DNA of 64,000 bases from Helichrysum umbraculigerum (Eukaryota; Streptophyta; Magnoliopsida; Asterales; Asteraceae): contig CATIUR010000018.1 of assembly GCA_949592205.1 (NCBI GenBank), positions 157,501 to 221,500 on the forward strand, read 5' to 3'. The position numbers and the translations under genes were made by a program. Below, piece after piece: positions 31,895-42,569 of this stretch. The first letter of the stretch is position 1, and each line of letters begins with the position of its first letter. Under the pieces are notes generated by a model. The model had not been told where the DNA came from. It saw only the letters and a list, made by a program, of their open reading frames with translations, and searched no databases.

Positions 31895-34402
31895 ATGCCG
31901 CCAAAGTCAAGACCTTACACTGATGCTCAGATCACGTCTCTCATAACCCAGGCTGTTACTGAAGCCTTGGCTCGAAATACTCCACCAAATTCCACAAGAA
32001 ACAACGATGCCGCTGAAACCTCTGCTGCTAAACCTTGTTCATACAAGGATTTTCAAAACTGCAAACCCTTGAGCTTCAAGGGAACCGAAGGAGCCATCGG
32101 ACTTATCAGATGGTTCGAAAAGATGGAATCTGTTTTCCGCATCAGCAAGTGTGCGGAAGACGACAAGGTCAAATTCTCCACCTGCACCCTCGAAGATGGT
32201 GCCCTCTCGTGGTGGAATTCCTATACCCAGTCCGTGGGGATTGACACCGCTTATCTACTCCCTTGGGAGGATCTAAAGAAAATGCTCACGGATGAGTATT
32301 GCCCGTCCGAACAACTTCACAAGCTGGACGAAGAGTTCTGGAACTTAAAAGTGCAAGGAACTGATATCGTTGCATACACCACCAGATTCCAACAACTCAC
32401 CGTCCTTCGCCCAGCTATGGCAGGTACTGGGCCTGACAAGATTAAGAAATACATCCGCGGCCTCCCGGAACCCGTCCGGGGAAACGTCGCCTCGTCAAAC
32501 CAAACCACCCTTCATGGTGCCATCCGGTTGGCCCATGAACTTCTAGCTATGAATGAGGACCCAAAACTACCCACTCCATCCTCCAACAGCAATAAACGAA
32601 AATGGTCCGACAACCACAACAACCACCAAAACAAGAAACCTGAAACCATTAAAGCCTACACCTCCAGTTTTGATGACAAGGGAGCGTACAAGGGAACCAA
32701 GCCCTACTGCTCCAAGTGCCAACGACACCACCATGGTTCGTGTCCCTGTAGCAAGTGTAAGAGATTTGGACACTTGGCTAAGGACTGTAGATCAAACACC
32801 ACTGACACCAACACCTCGGCACCAAAGACTTGTTATGGGTGTAACGGTACGGGGCATTTCAAGAAAGACTGCCCGAAGCTGAACAACAACAACAACAGGA
32901 ATAACAACAATGCTCGAGGAAGAGCTTTTGTGCTGAAATCTGGGGAAGCCCGTCAAGACCCGAATGTGGTCACGGGTACGTTTCTTCTCAACAACTTGAC
33001 TGCATCTGTATTATTTGATACTGGTGCTGATAAAAGCTTTATTTCTGACGAGTTTTATCCACTACTTGACACCACACCTATTGCCTTAGATTCTAAGTAC
33101 ACGGTAGAATTGGCAAATGGAAAACTTATTGAGGCCGACAGTGTGATACCTAATTGCACTCTAAACTTAGCTAACGAGCTCTTTTCCATTGACTTGATAC
33201 CTGTCGAAATCGGCAGCTTTGACCTCATCGTCGGTATGGATTGGTTGTCCAAGCACCGAGCCGAAATCGTTTGCTTTGAGAAAATTGTACGCATTCCTCT
33301 CGTCACCGGTGGAACTTTGAGCATACAAGGGGAGACCGGTGGGACGAGAATAAATATCATTTCTTGCATGAAAACCCGAAAATACTTGAGAAAAGGGTAC
33401 CAGGCAATCCTCGCACACGTTATGGAGAAAAAGTCGGTGGAGAAGCGACTTGAGGATGTGCATATTGTTCGAGACTTCCCAGAAGTCTTTCCTGAAGACT
33501 TGCCTGGCCTACCGCCAACTAGACAAGTCGAATTCTCTATTGACCTTGTGCCTGGCGCAGCACCCGTGGCACGAGCCCCTTACCGACTAGCCCCATCCGA
33601 ACTTCAGGAGTTGTCTACTCAGTTACAGGAACTCCTGGACAAGGGATTTATTCGACCAAGTTCCTCACCTTGGGGAGCTCCGGTCCTGTTTGTGAAAAAG
33701 AAAGACGGTTCTTTCCGCATGTGCATCGACTACCGAGAACTCAACAAATTAACTGTCAAGAACCGTTACCCACTTCCTCGCATCGATGACCTGTTCGACC
33801 AACTTCAGGGGTCGAGTTCCTACTCAAAGATCGATCTACGGTCAGGTTATCATCAACTCCGAGTTTGTGACGATGACATCCCGAAAACTGCTTTCCGAAC
33901 TCGCTACGGGCATTATGAATTCCAAGTGATGCCATTTGGCTTAACCAACGCGCCGGCTGTATTCATGGACCTTATGAATCGGGTGTGCAAACCTTACCTT
34001 GACAAGTTTGTTATCGTCTTTATCGATGACATCTTGATTTACTCGCGCACTGAACAAGAACACGCGCAACACCTGAAAACTATCCTAGAGCTGCTCAAAC
34101 ACGAAGAGTTATACGCCAAATTCTCTAAGTGTGAGTTCTGGATGCAAACCATTCAATTCCTTGGACACGTCATTGACAATCAAGGGATTCATGTCGATCC
34201 TTCAAAAATCGAGGCTATCAAGTGTTGGCAAGCACCTACTACACCGACCGAGGTACGCCAATTCTTAGGACTCGCCGGATACTACAGGCGGTTCATTGAG
34301 AATTTTTCGAAAATAGCCCTACCTCTCACTGCACTGACTCAAAAAGAAAAGAAGTTCGATTGGACTGACAAACAGGAGTCAGCTTTCCAGCTACTAAAAT
34401 AG
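31895..34402 (+). CDS. E1 gag-protease-reverse transcriptase (ends at an in-frame stop)
   Basis: First 835 residues of the polyprotein. Gag domain about 45-230 (KPLSFKGTEGAIGLIRWFEK), a basic linker, and two zinc knuckles of CX2CX4HX4C type (Cys285-Cys288-His293-Cys298 and Cys313-Cys316-His321-Cys326). The protease has DTGA with the catalytic Asp at about 375. Reverse transcriptase follows, with FIDD at 709-712. The ORF stops at TAG 34,400-34,402, where E2 and E3 have a sense codon, so this is a nonsense mutation and not a programmed end. Otherwise the frame is intact. A Cys replaces the usual Arg in the QLRVRD phrase. Confidence 0.9.
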   Translation: MPPKSRPYTDAQITSLITQAVTEALARNTPPNSTRNNDAAETSAAKPCSYKDFQNCKPLSFKGTEGAIGLIRWFEKMESVFRISKCAEDDKVKFSTCTLEDGALSWWNSYTQSVGIDTAYLLPWEDLKKMLTDEYCPSEQLHKLDEEFWNLKVQGTDIVAYTTRFQQLTVLRPAMAGTGPDKIKKYIRGLPEPVRGNVASSNQTTLHGAIRLAHELLAMNEDPKLPTPSSNSNKRKWSDNHNNHQNKKPETIKAYTSSFDDKGAYKGTKPYCSKCQRHHHGSCPCSKCKRFGHLAKDCRSNTTDTNTSAPKTCYGCNGTGHFKKDCPKLNNNNNRNNNNARGRAFVLKSGEARQDPNVVTGTFLLNNLTASVLFDTGADKSFISDEFYPLLDTTPIALDSKYTVELANGKLIEADSVIPNCTLNLANELFSIDLIPVEIGSFDLIVGMDWLSKHRAEIVCFEKIVRIPLVTGGTLSIQGETGGTRINIISCMKTRKYLRKGYQAILAHVMEKKSVEKRLEDVHIVRDFPEVFPEDLPGLPPTRQVEFSIDLVPGAAPVARAPYRLAPSELQELSTQLQELLDKGFIRPSSSPWGAPVLFVKKKDGSFRMCIDYRELNKLTVKNRYPLPRIDDLFDQLQGSSSYSKIDLRSGYHQLRVCDDDIPKTAFRTRYGHYEFQVMPFGLTNAPAVFMDLMNRVCKPYLDKFVIVFIDDILIYSRTEQEHAQHLKTILELLKHEELYAKFSKCEFWMQTIQFLGHVIDNQGIHVDPSKIEAIKCWQAPTTPTEVRQFLGLAGYYRRFIENFSKIALPLTALTQKEKKFDWTDKQESAFQLLK

Positions 34403-36307
34403 AAACTCTGCAGTGCACCTATCTTATCTTTACCCGAAGGCAACGACGACTTCGTGGTATACTGTGATGCTTCACACCAAGGTCTTGGTTGCGTGTTGAT
34501 GCAACGAGACAAGGTCATCGCTTACGCCTCTCGACAACTCAAGGTCCACGAAAAGAATTACACAACTCATGACCTAGAGTTGGGGGCTGTTGTATTCGCT
34601 CTAAAAATCTGGAGACACTACTTATACGGTACCAAGTGTACAATATTTACTGACCATAAAAGTCTCCAACATATCTTCGATCAAAAGGATCTCAACATGA
34701 GGCAACGTCGATGGGTTGAGTTGCTTACTGATTACGATTGCGAAATTCGCTATCATCCAGGCAAGGCGAATGTTGTCGCCGATGCCTTAAGCCGAAAAGA
34801 ACAAGTGAAACCACTTCGAGTTCGAGCTCTCGGTATGACCATTCACAACGACCTCATCAATCAAACTCTCACCGCTCAACTCGAAGCACTCAAACCAGAA
34901 AACTTGATAAACGAGGCCTTGCGGGGCATGGACAAACAATTTGAAACCAAACCTAACGGGGCCAAATACTTCTCGAATCGAATCTGGTTGCCAAGCTTTG
35001 GGAACCTGCGAGACTTGGTGATGGATGAGGCTCACAAGTCTAAATACTCTATACACCCCGGTGCCGACAAAATGTATCACGGCATCAAGGAAATGTATTG
35101 GTGGCCCAACATGAAATCGGACATTGCAACCTATGTTGGCAAGTGTCTTACTTGTTCCAAAGTTAAAGCTGAACACCAGAAACCCTCCGGTTTGCTACAA
35201 CAACCCGAAATACCACAATGGAAATGGGAGCAGATTTCCATGGATTTCATTACTAAACTCCCGAAAACATCTAACGGTTGCGATACCATTTGGGTGATTG
35301 TCGACCGACTCACTAAATCTGCTCATTTCCTAGCCATCAAGGAAACTGACAAGATGGAACGTTTGACACGGATCTACCTGAAAGAGATCGTGTCAAGACA
35401 CGGCGTGCCCATCTCAATCATCTCCGACCGAGATACTCGATTTACTTCTCGCTTCTGCCAATCACTGCAGAAATCTCTCGGTACTCGACTGGATATGAGT
35501 ACGGCTTACCATCCTCAAACCGATGGCCAGAGCGAACGAACTATACAAACACTGGAAGACATGCTACGAGCCTGCGTAGTTGACTTCGGTAAAAACTGGG
35601 AAAATCACTTACCATTGTGCGAGTTCTCGTACAACAACAGTTATCACACCAGCATAAAGGCTGCACCCTTCGAGGCACTGTACGGTCGTAAGTGCCGGTC
35701 ACCTATCTGTTGGACTGAGGTGGGGGATACACAACTCACCGGTCCAGAAATCATACATGAAACAACTGAAAAGATCGTCGGCATACAAAACCTACTAAAA
35801 GCCGCGCGTGATCGTCAGAAAAGCTATGCTGACGTCAGACGCAAACACCTTGAGTTCCAAGTAGGGGACAAGGTACTTCTCAAAGTGGCACCGTGGAAAG
35901 GTGTCATTCGATTCGGAAAACGAGGCAAACTAAATCCTAGATACATCGGACCATTCGAAATCCTTGAAAAGATTGGTCCAGTGGCATACCGCCTGCAACT
36001 TCCTGCTGAGCTTAGCAGCGTTCACAACACATTCCACATTTCTAATCTGAAGAAATGTCTGTCTGATGAGACACTGATTATACCGCTCGACGAAATTCAA
36101 ATCGATGATAAACTTCATTTCGTTGAGGAACCTATGGAAATCATGGACCGTGAGGTCAAACAACTAAAACAGAGTCGTATTCCCATCGTGAAAGTCAGGT
36201 GGAATTCTAGACGTGGTCCGGAATTTACCTGGGAACGGGAAGACCAAATGCGACAGAAATACCCACATCTCTTCCCAGACAACGCACCGACCGTGCAATC
36301 GAACTAA
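34403..36307 (+). pseudogene. E1 RNase H-integrase-chromodomain-like part, cut off by the upstream stop
   Basis: Continues the same frame after the TAG at 34,400. RNase H starts at VYCDASHQGLG; then the HHCC zinc-binding part of integrase (HPGADKMYH and CLTCSKVK). The integrase core keeps the Asp, Asp and Glu positions (MDFITKLP, ISDRDTRF, DGQSERTIQ). The C-terminus (REVKQLKQSRIPIVKVRW, then FTWEREDQMRQKYPHLF) is chromodomain-like. One Trp near the second Asp is Cys here. Without readthrough this part is not made. Confidence 0.85.
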
Positions 36308-36340
36308 TTTCGGGACGAAATTCTTTTAACAAGGGGAGAA
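36306..36340 (+). promoter_or_regulatory. E1 palindrome and polypurine tract
   Basis: AATTTCGGGACGAAATT (palindrome with a short loop) is followed by the purine-rich AACAAGGGGAGAA that abuts the 3' LTR and would prime plus-strand synthesis. The same pair occurs in E2 and E3. Confidence 0.85.
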
Positions 36341-38645
36341 TGTAACAACCAGCAAATTAGGACTAGAATTAGTGCCTAATTCTTTGTAAATACATGTAAT
36401 TAGTTCTGTGTTAGGCTGATTTATGTATCGGATTATATATTGGTGAATGTATACAACTTTGCGATTTGGCTTAAATCGTACGCAACTTAAATAGAATGAA
36501 ATTCTATTCGGTTAATACGGACGTTGGTGAACAAATGTTTATAAACTAAAATAACGCAACTATGACCGAAATGCTATTTTATAACAATTAGTAACTGTCT
36601 CGTATTACACGATTAAAACTTACACGATTTAATAACAAACGTAATTAAATTTAATTTAAACTATTAAAGATTTAAGGAAATAATTTAAATAAATTATTTA
36701 AACAAGATTTGTGATTTTATAAATATAATTAAACGCGTGAAATAAATATTTAATGCATAAACGACGGAGCAAACGAACACCGCACGGGGAGCGGGGACTG
36801 AAAAGTGGAGGTAAAACCCCCACCTCCCTTCCCTTTTCTTTTCATTCTCTTCCACTCACTCTCTCTCTCCTTCCTCTCTCTTTCCTTTTTCTCTCATCAC
36901 CACCAACTCCAAAAACCTCACTAAATCGACAAATAAACGTACTAAACGACCTTGGATTGCACTACTAGTTTGGAAGAAAACGTTCACCATCACACGATCT
37001 ACAACTTCATCTTTTCGGATTTTCAATCCGACACTTTGTAAGTTTCCGACAAATCCCGACATCTCTCGTTTTTGATCATTTTTACTAGTTTATGGTTTAA
37101 ATAGGCTTATTATGTTCATATAAGGGTTGGGTAAGAGATTTGGACCCAACGGAAACCGGGAAACTCGTTTTCGACAAAAATTCCGGCCATCAGACCGCTA
37201 CGTCGCACCTGGCCAGGGGCCTCTGCGACGTCGCGGCCTACGTCGCACAAAAATCCCAACGTCGCACTAGCGACGCAGCCCCTTACGTCGCATTAACTTG
37301 CGGACGTCGCAAGTAGCGACGTAGACTTTAACGTCGCAAACCGAACCAACGTCGCATTAGCGACGCCGCCCCCTACGTCGCATTGATTTGCGAAGGTCGC
37401 ATCATGCGACGTACATGCCCACGTCGCACTCTACGTCGCTAGCGACGTCGCATGCTACGTCGCACAAACCAGAACTTTGAAAACTCACATTTTCACTAAG
37501 TGTCGAACTTTTACAACCTCAAATCCTTATACGATACGACCTAACAAACATAATAAAACATACTTTTCTATTACAATTACTCTAAATTGCGTTATAAATG
37601 ACAAACTTTAATTATAACAAATCACCAACGGGCCGTATACTTTGATACGAACGCGAACAAACCAACATTTAAACACCACGGGTTGTATGAACAACTAGCC
37701 TAGATGGTCTTGCGAGACATCTACTTACTTAACCTTACGTGTTTAGGCACTAGAAGGTTACGGGTTCGGAGAACCTACTTGATTTACTACTACTTGCTAT
37801 TTACCACTGCTCGACTCAGGTGAGTCTTACAGCCCCACTTTTACTGTTTTATACTTTGGGGTGAGATACTTAGCAACTATTTTACGTATGAACACAATGT
37901 ACTGAACTGAAAACATTACTGTTTACAAACAAACGCATGAGTTACTTTTATCCACTGAAAGCCTCCTAATCGTAAGTTGTTAGTTATGGACTTAAGCGCG
38001 ATTACTAATAGATGGATCCATTTGGGACTGACAATCCCTGTCTGGGGTGGTAGCGCCACCACGTACTGATTTACACGTAGAAACAGACATATTAGTATTT
38101 GTTACATATGAGTGTGCGGATAGCACTCACGGGGGTACGTGATATATTCACACTACACGGTTAAGCTTCAACTTATGAGCTCATGGCACTGTACTGATTA
38201 ACTGATTTACTTACTTTGCTTGATAGCAATACGGGTACATACTTGTGGTTCATAACACCTACTTATTACTAAACCTGTGAGATTCACCAACCTTTTTGGT
38301 TGACACTTTTTAGCTTTGTATCTCAGGTACACTTACGGAGTAGGATTACTCCAGGATTACTAGCTAGAGTCGCATGATTTACAAACTGCATTTAACGGAG
38401 ATTCTTTGGCATTATCTTTTGTAACTATGGTGATGTAATAGAATCTCCCGCTATACGCGTGGGCTCTAGGGAATTACATTTTGTATACGAAAACCTACGG
38501 TTTTCAAACGATTATTAATTATGAAATGTAACTATTTTACAAACGTCTCATTTAGAGGTCGTTTACTATTAATCTTGTGCTTTGTATATTGATTAGTAAC
38601 ACCCAATGTATGCTTCCGCAACTCGGTAAATTTGAGGGTGTTACA
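36341..38645 (+). repeat. E1 3' LTR
   Basis: Same length as the 5' LTR and nearly identical. Ends GGGTGTTACA before CTAAA. Confidence 0.95.
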
Positions 38646-38650
38646 CTAAA

Positions 38651-39313
38651 ATCCTGGAGTAATCCTACTCCATCCGGGTACCTGAGAAAACATGCTAAAA
38701 AGTGTCAACCAAAAGGTTGGTGAATCTCACAGGTTTGTAAGTAATATCAGCTTTGAACACGAGCTTTCATCAGTAATGCCCTCAGGCGTAATATCAGTAA
38801 TTGCAATCCAGCAATCGTAAAACCAGTATTCGCAATCCCGCAAATGTAAATAAGTAAGTTTATACCGTTGCCATGAGGCTCATAATCGAAGCTTAACCCG
38901 TAAGTAATAAGTTTGCTCCCGTGACATGCTCGTAATTGAGCAAGCATCAGTAACGAATAAGTAGTCACCCGTTTATACGTGTAAATCAGTACGTGGCAGC
39001 GCTACTGCCCCGGGCGGGGAGGGTCATTTCCCTAATGGATCCATTAACTAGTGTTCGCGCTTAAGTCCATAACTAACGATATATGATGGAGAGACTTCTG
39101 TTTGTAAGTAAACTCATGCAATTTTGTTTGGTATAGTAAACAGTTCTAGTACTTGTGTTCAAAGAAAAGCAGTTGCATGTTTCTCCCCCAATAAGATAAA
39201 ACAGTAAAAGTGGGGCCGTAAGACTCACCTGAGTCTGGTAATAAGCCGTAGCAAATAGCAAGTAGTAAATATAGCAAGTAGGTTCTCCGAACCCGTAACC
39301 TTCAAATGCCTAT
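38651..39313 (-). repeat. E3 3' LTR, piece 2
   Basis: Lies between E1 and E2 and matches about 56,338-56,992. Bounded by the CTAAA duplication on the left and CCTAT on the right. The open stretches here are shadows in LTR sequence. Confidence 0.9.
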
Positions 39314-41689
39314 AGTGACACCCCCAAATTTGATGATTTGCGGAAGCTTGATTTGGGTGTCACTAATCAATATACAAAGCACATAAGATATAATGAACGA
39401 CCACTATATGCGTCGTTTTAAACTTGTATAGATAAAGTAAATGTTTACATCAAAATATAGTTACATTAGCTCGATTCCTGAAATTGAGAGATTACATAGC
39501 ATAATTACTTTTACAAAATATAATAATGCAATCAAATCTCTAGTTGTATGAATGCTGACTCGAGCTAATATTTCCTGCTTGTGCAGCCAACCTACTGCTG
39601 GGTACCTATGATAAATACTAAAATGGGTCAGCGAAAACGCTGGTGAGTTCACAGGTTTGTATGTCAATGTATAGTTGTAAGAACCGCAAGATTTATATTG
39701 AATTTAAAATGCAATTAAGCAAGATAAAAGTTATACTGTCCATGAGCACATAGTCTGAGCTTAACTTGATTTGTCAGGCCCAATTAAGGAAACCTAACTT
39801 GAAATGCCTCCTACGAGTGCCTAATCAACACTCGTCTTCCCAAATGCTAATACATCCGTTTGACCGGTTAGTGCGTGCTAACCCGGATGAGGATTGTCAA
39901 TCCCATATGATATCATATACTAACATTCACGCTATAAAATACTAGAGACTATGCTTATGGAGGACTTTAAATTGATTAGCTTGAAACTCATGTAGTATTT
40001 GAAGTTTGGCACTTGCGTTCTACTTGTAAAACAAAATCGAGTAGTAATATCACACCCCTAGTTGTAAAGCAGTGAAAATGGGGCTATGAAACTCACCTGG
40101 TTCTTGAAGTGTTTAACTTAATGAACTTGGAGTAATTAGCTGTGAGTTGATGTCCAAAGGCTTGAAACCTGAATGTGTCCACGACACTTAAATTGTCATT
40201 AATTGTATTGGTATCCCGAAAGACTACCATTTGAATTGTTTGTCTAACTTAACGTCCAAATTACCCCGATTTGGTTGATTGTTTTGTTACAAGTTACTAC
40301 GACTTGTTTGAATAAATTGGTACAAGTTACAACGACTTGTTTAATTGAATTATCTAAGTTTCAACGACTTAGTTGATTTAATTGTGTATTTGAAAGGGTG
40401 TACGGCCCGTTGGTGACGGTTGTATCGATAGTTCTAAAATGTTATTATATTGTTGCTACAGTGAATTGCTACAGTAAAATTTGACTTCGGAAATTTTAAG
40501 TTTTGAAGATTCTGTTTTGTGCGACGTAGCCTGCGACGTAGGCTGCGACGTAAGAGTTTTGCGACGAAAAGGGTTGCGTCGCTAAAGTCAACAGTGCTAA
40601 GTCAATAGTGACGTAGGGTGCTACGTCGCTTATGCGACGTAGGTTCGGTTTGCGACGTTAAGGTCTGCGTCGCTATGTGCGACGTTCGCAAGTCAATGCG
40701 ACGTAATAGGCTGCGTCGCTATATGCGACGTTGGGGATATAGTGCGACGTAGGTCGCTGCGTCGAATTTGCTCCAGGCCAAATGCGACGTACGGGGTCTG
40801 ATCGGATTTTCAACCTCAAAAACGCATTTTCCGGCCATCGATCGGCATAATATTTTTACCTAACCCATTTTAGGACATTACAAGGTTATACAAACAACTA
40901 GCAAGTTATAAAACTTAAAAACGAGAGTTTTCGGAGTTGTGTCGGAAACTTACAAATCGCCGAAATGAAATTCCGGAAAGATAGGATTGTAGATCGTCGC
41001 GAGGTGGTCGTTTATTTCCAAAGGGGCTTGAAGATCCAAAGTCGTTTAGTATGTTTATTTTGCGATTTTCGTTGATTTTGGTTTGTGGTTTTTGAGAGAA
41101 AAGAAAAGGAAGAGAGAGAGAGAGATAATTAAGAAATGAAAGAAAGAAAATGGTGGGGAGGTGGTTAAGGGATCACCTCCCATTTTCAGTCCGCGCACTG
41201 CGCTCCGTGCGGTGTTCGTTTATTCCGTCATTTGAACGTTAAATATTTATTTTCTATGTTTTAATATACGTTTTAAAATACGAATAATTATTCAGTATTT
41301 TTGTTGAAGTATTTTACTAACTATTTAATAATTACATTATAAAAGATGAATTGTATCGTTTTGTTTGCGCAATTACATTTTATTCGCGTTTATATCAATT
41401 ATGTGATAAAACTTGGATACTAAATATTATTGACATAATATTTTTAAGTACAATAACGTTATTAAAATCCTTTTATTACTTAAATCAATTTTTCACCAAC
41501 GTCCGTATTTATTGTATCGAAATTCATTCGATTTGAAGCTCGTACGATTTAAACAAACCGCATAATTGTAGATATATATTCAACAATATATATAATAGTT
41601 GATACATTAATTAGCCTAACACAGAACTAATTACATGTATTACACTTGATTAGGCACTAAACTATAGTCCTAAATTGACGGGTGTCACA
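39314..41689 (-). repeat. E2 3' LTR
   Basis: 2,376 bp. Carries the shorter form of the hairpin array (40,515-40,795). Open stretches here (for example 41,351-41,536) recur in the other LTR and are not genes. Confidence 0.9.
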
Positions 41690-41720
41690 TTCTCCCCCTG
41701 TTAGAAGAATTTCGTCCCGA
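41690..41720 (-). promoter_or_regulatory. E2 polypurine tract and palindrome
   Basis: TTCTCCCCCTGTT on the plus strand abuts the 3' LTR, and GAATTTCGTCCCGAAATT lies just inside it. Confidence 0.85.
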
Positions 41721-41723
41721 AAT

Positions 41724-42569
41724 TTATGTTGAAGTCGTGTTTGACGTTGAATCAGTGAAGAGTTGAGGATACTTGAGTCGCATTTGATCCTCCCGTTCCC
41801 AGGTGAATTCCGTACCGCGCCGCGAATTCCACCTAACCTTGACGATAGGAATACGACTTTGTTTAAGTTGTTTGACCTCACGGTCCATGATTTCAGCGGG
41901 TTCCTCAACAAAGTGAAGTTTCTCGTCAACTCGAATTTCATCGAGTGGAATGATAAGTGTCTCGTCAGACAGACACTTCTTCAGATTTGAAACATGAAAT
42001 GTGGGATGCACGCTGCTGAGTTCAGATGGCAGCTGCAATCGATAAGCCACTGGACCAATCCTTTCGAGGATCTCGAATGGTCCAATGTATCTGGGATTCA
42101 ACTTCCCTCGTTTGCCAAATCGGATTACGCCTTTCCAAGGCGATACGTTGAGTAGAACTCGATCCCCAACTTGGAACTCGAGTGGTTTGCGTCTCTCGTC
42201 AGCATAACTTTTCTGACGATCACGCGCGGCTTTGAGTTTGTTTTGAATTTCTACGATTCTCTCGGTTGTCTCGTGTATGATTTCTGGACCTGTGAGTTGG
42301 CTATCCCCAACCTCAGTCCAACAGATAGGTGACCGGCACTTACGACCGTACAGCGCCTCGAAGGGTGCAGCTTTGATGCTGGTATGATAGCTGTTGTTGT
42401 ACGAGAACTCGCACAATGGTAGATGTTTTTCCCAGTTTACTCCGAAGTCTACTACGCAGGCCCGTAGCATGTCTTCTAGTGTTTGAATTGTTTGTTCACT
42501 TTGGCCGTCGGTTTGAGGATGATATGCGGTACTCATATCAAGTCGAGTACCCAGGGATTTTTGAAGTGA
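41724..42569 (-). pseudogene. E2 integrase C-terminal part and chromodomain-like tail
   Basis: Continues in the same frame. Holds the catalytic Glu region (DGQSEQTIQTLEDML), the GKRGKLNPRYIGPFEI module and the chromodomain-like end (FTWEREDQMRLKYPQLF). Not reachable by translation from gag without passing two stops. Confidence 0.85.

Larger units (their letters stand above)
28482..38645 (+). mobile_element. Ty3/gypsy LTR retrotransposon E1
   Basis: 10.2 kb element inserted in the E3 3' LTR, with CTAAA at 28,477-28,481 and 38,646-38,650. The LTRs are 2,305 bp each and I noticed one difference by eye (28,492 G, 36,351 A), so the insertion is very recent. Order: LTR, primer binding site, coiled-coil ORF, gag-protease-RT, in-frame stop, RNase H-integrase-chromodomain-like tail, purine tract, LTR. 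Confidence 0.95.
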
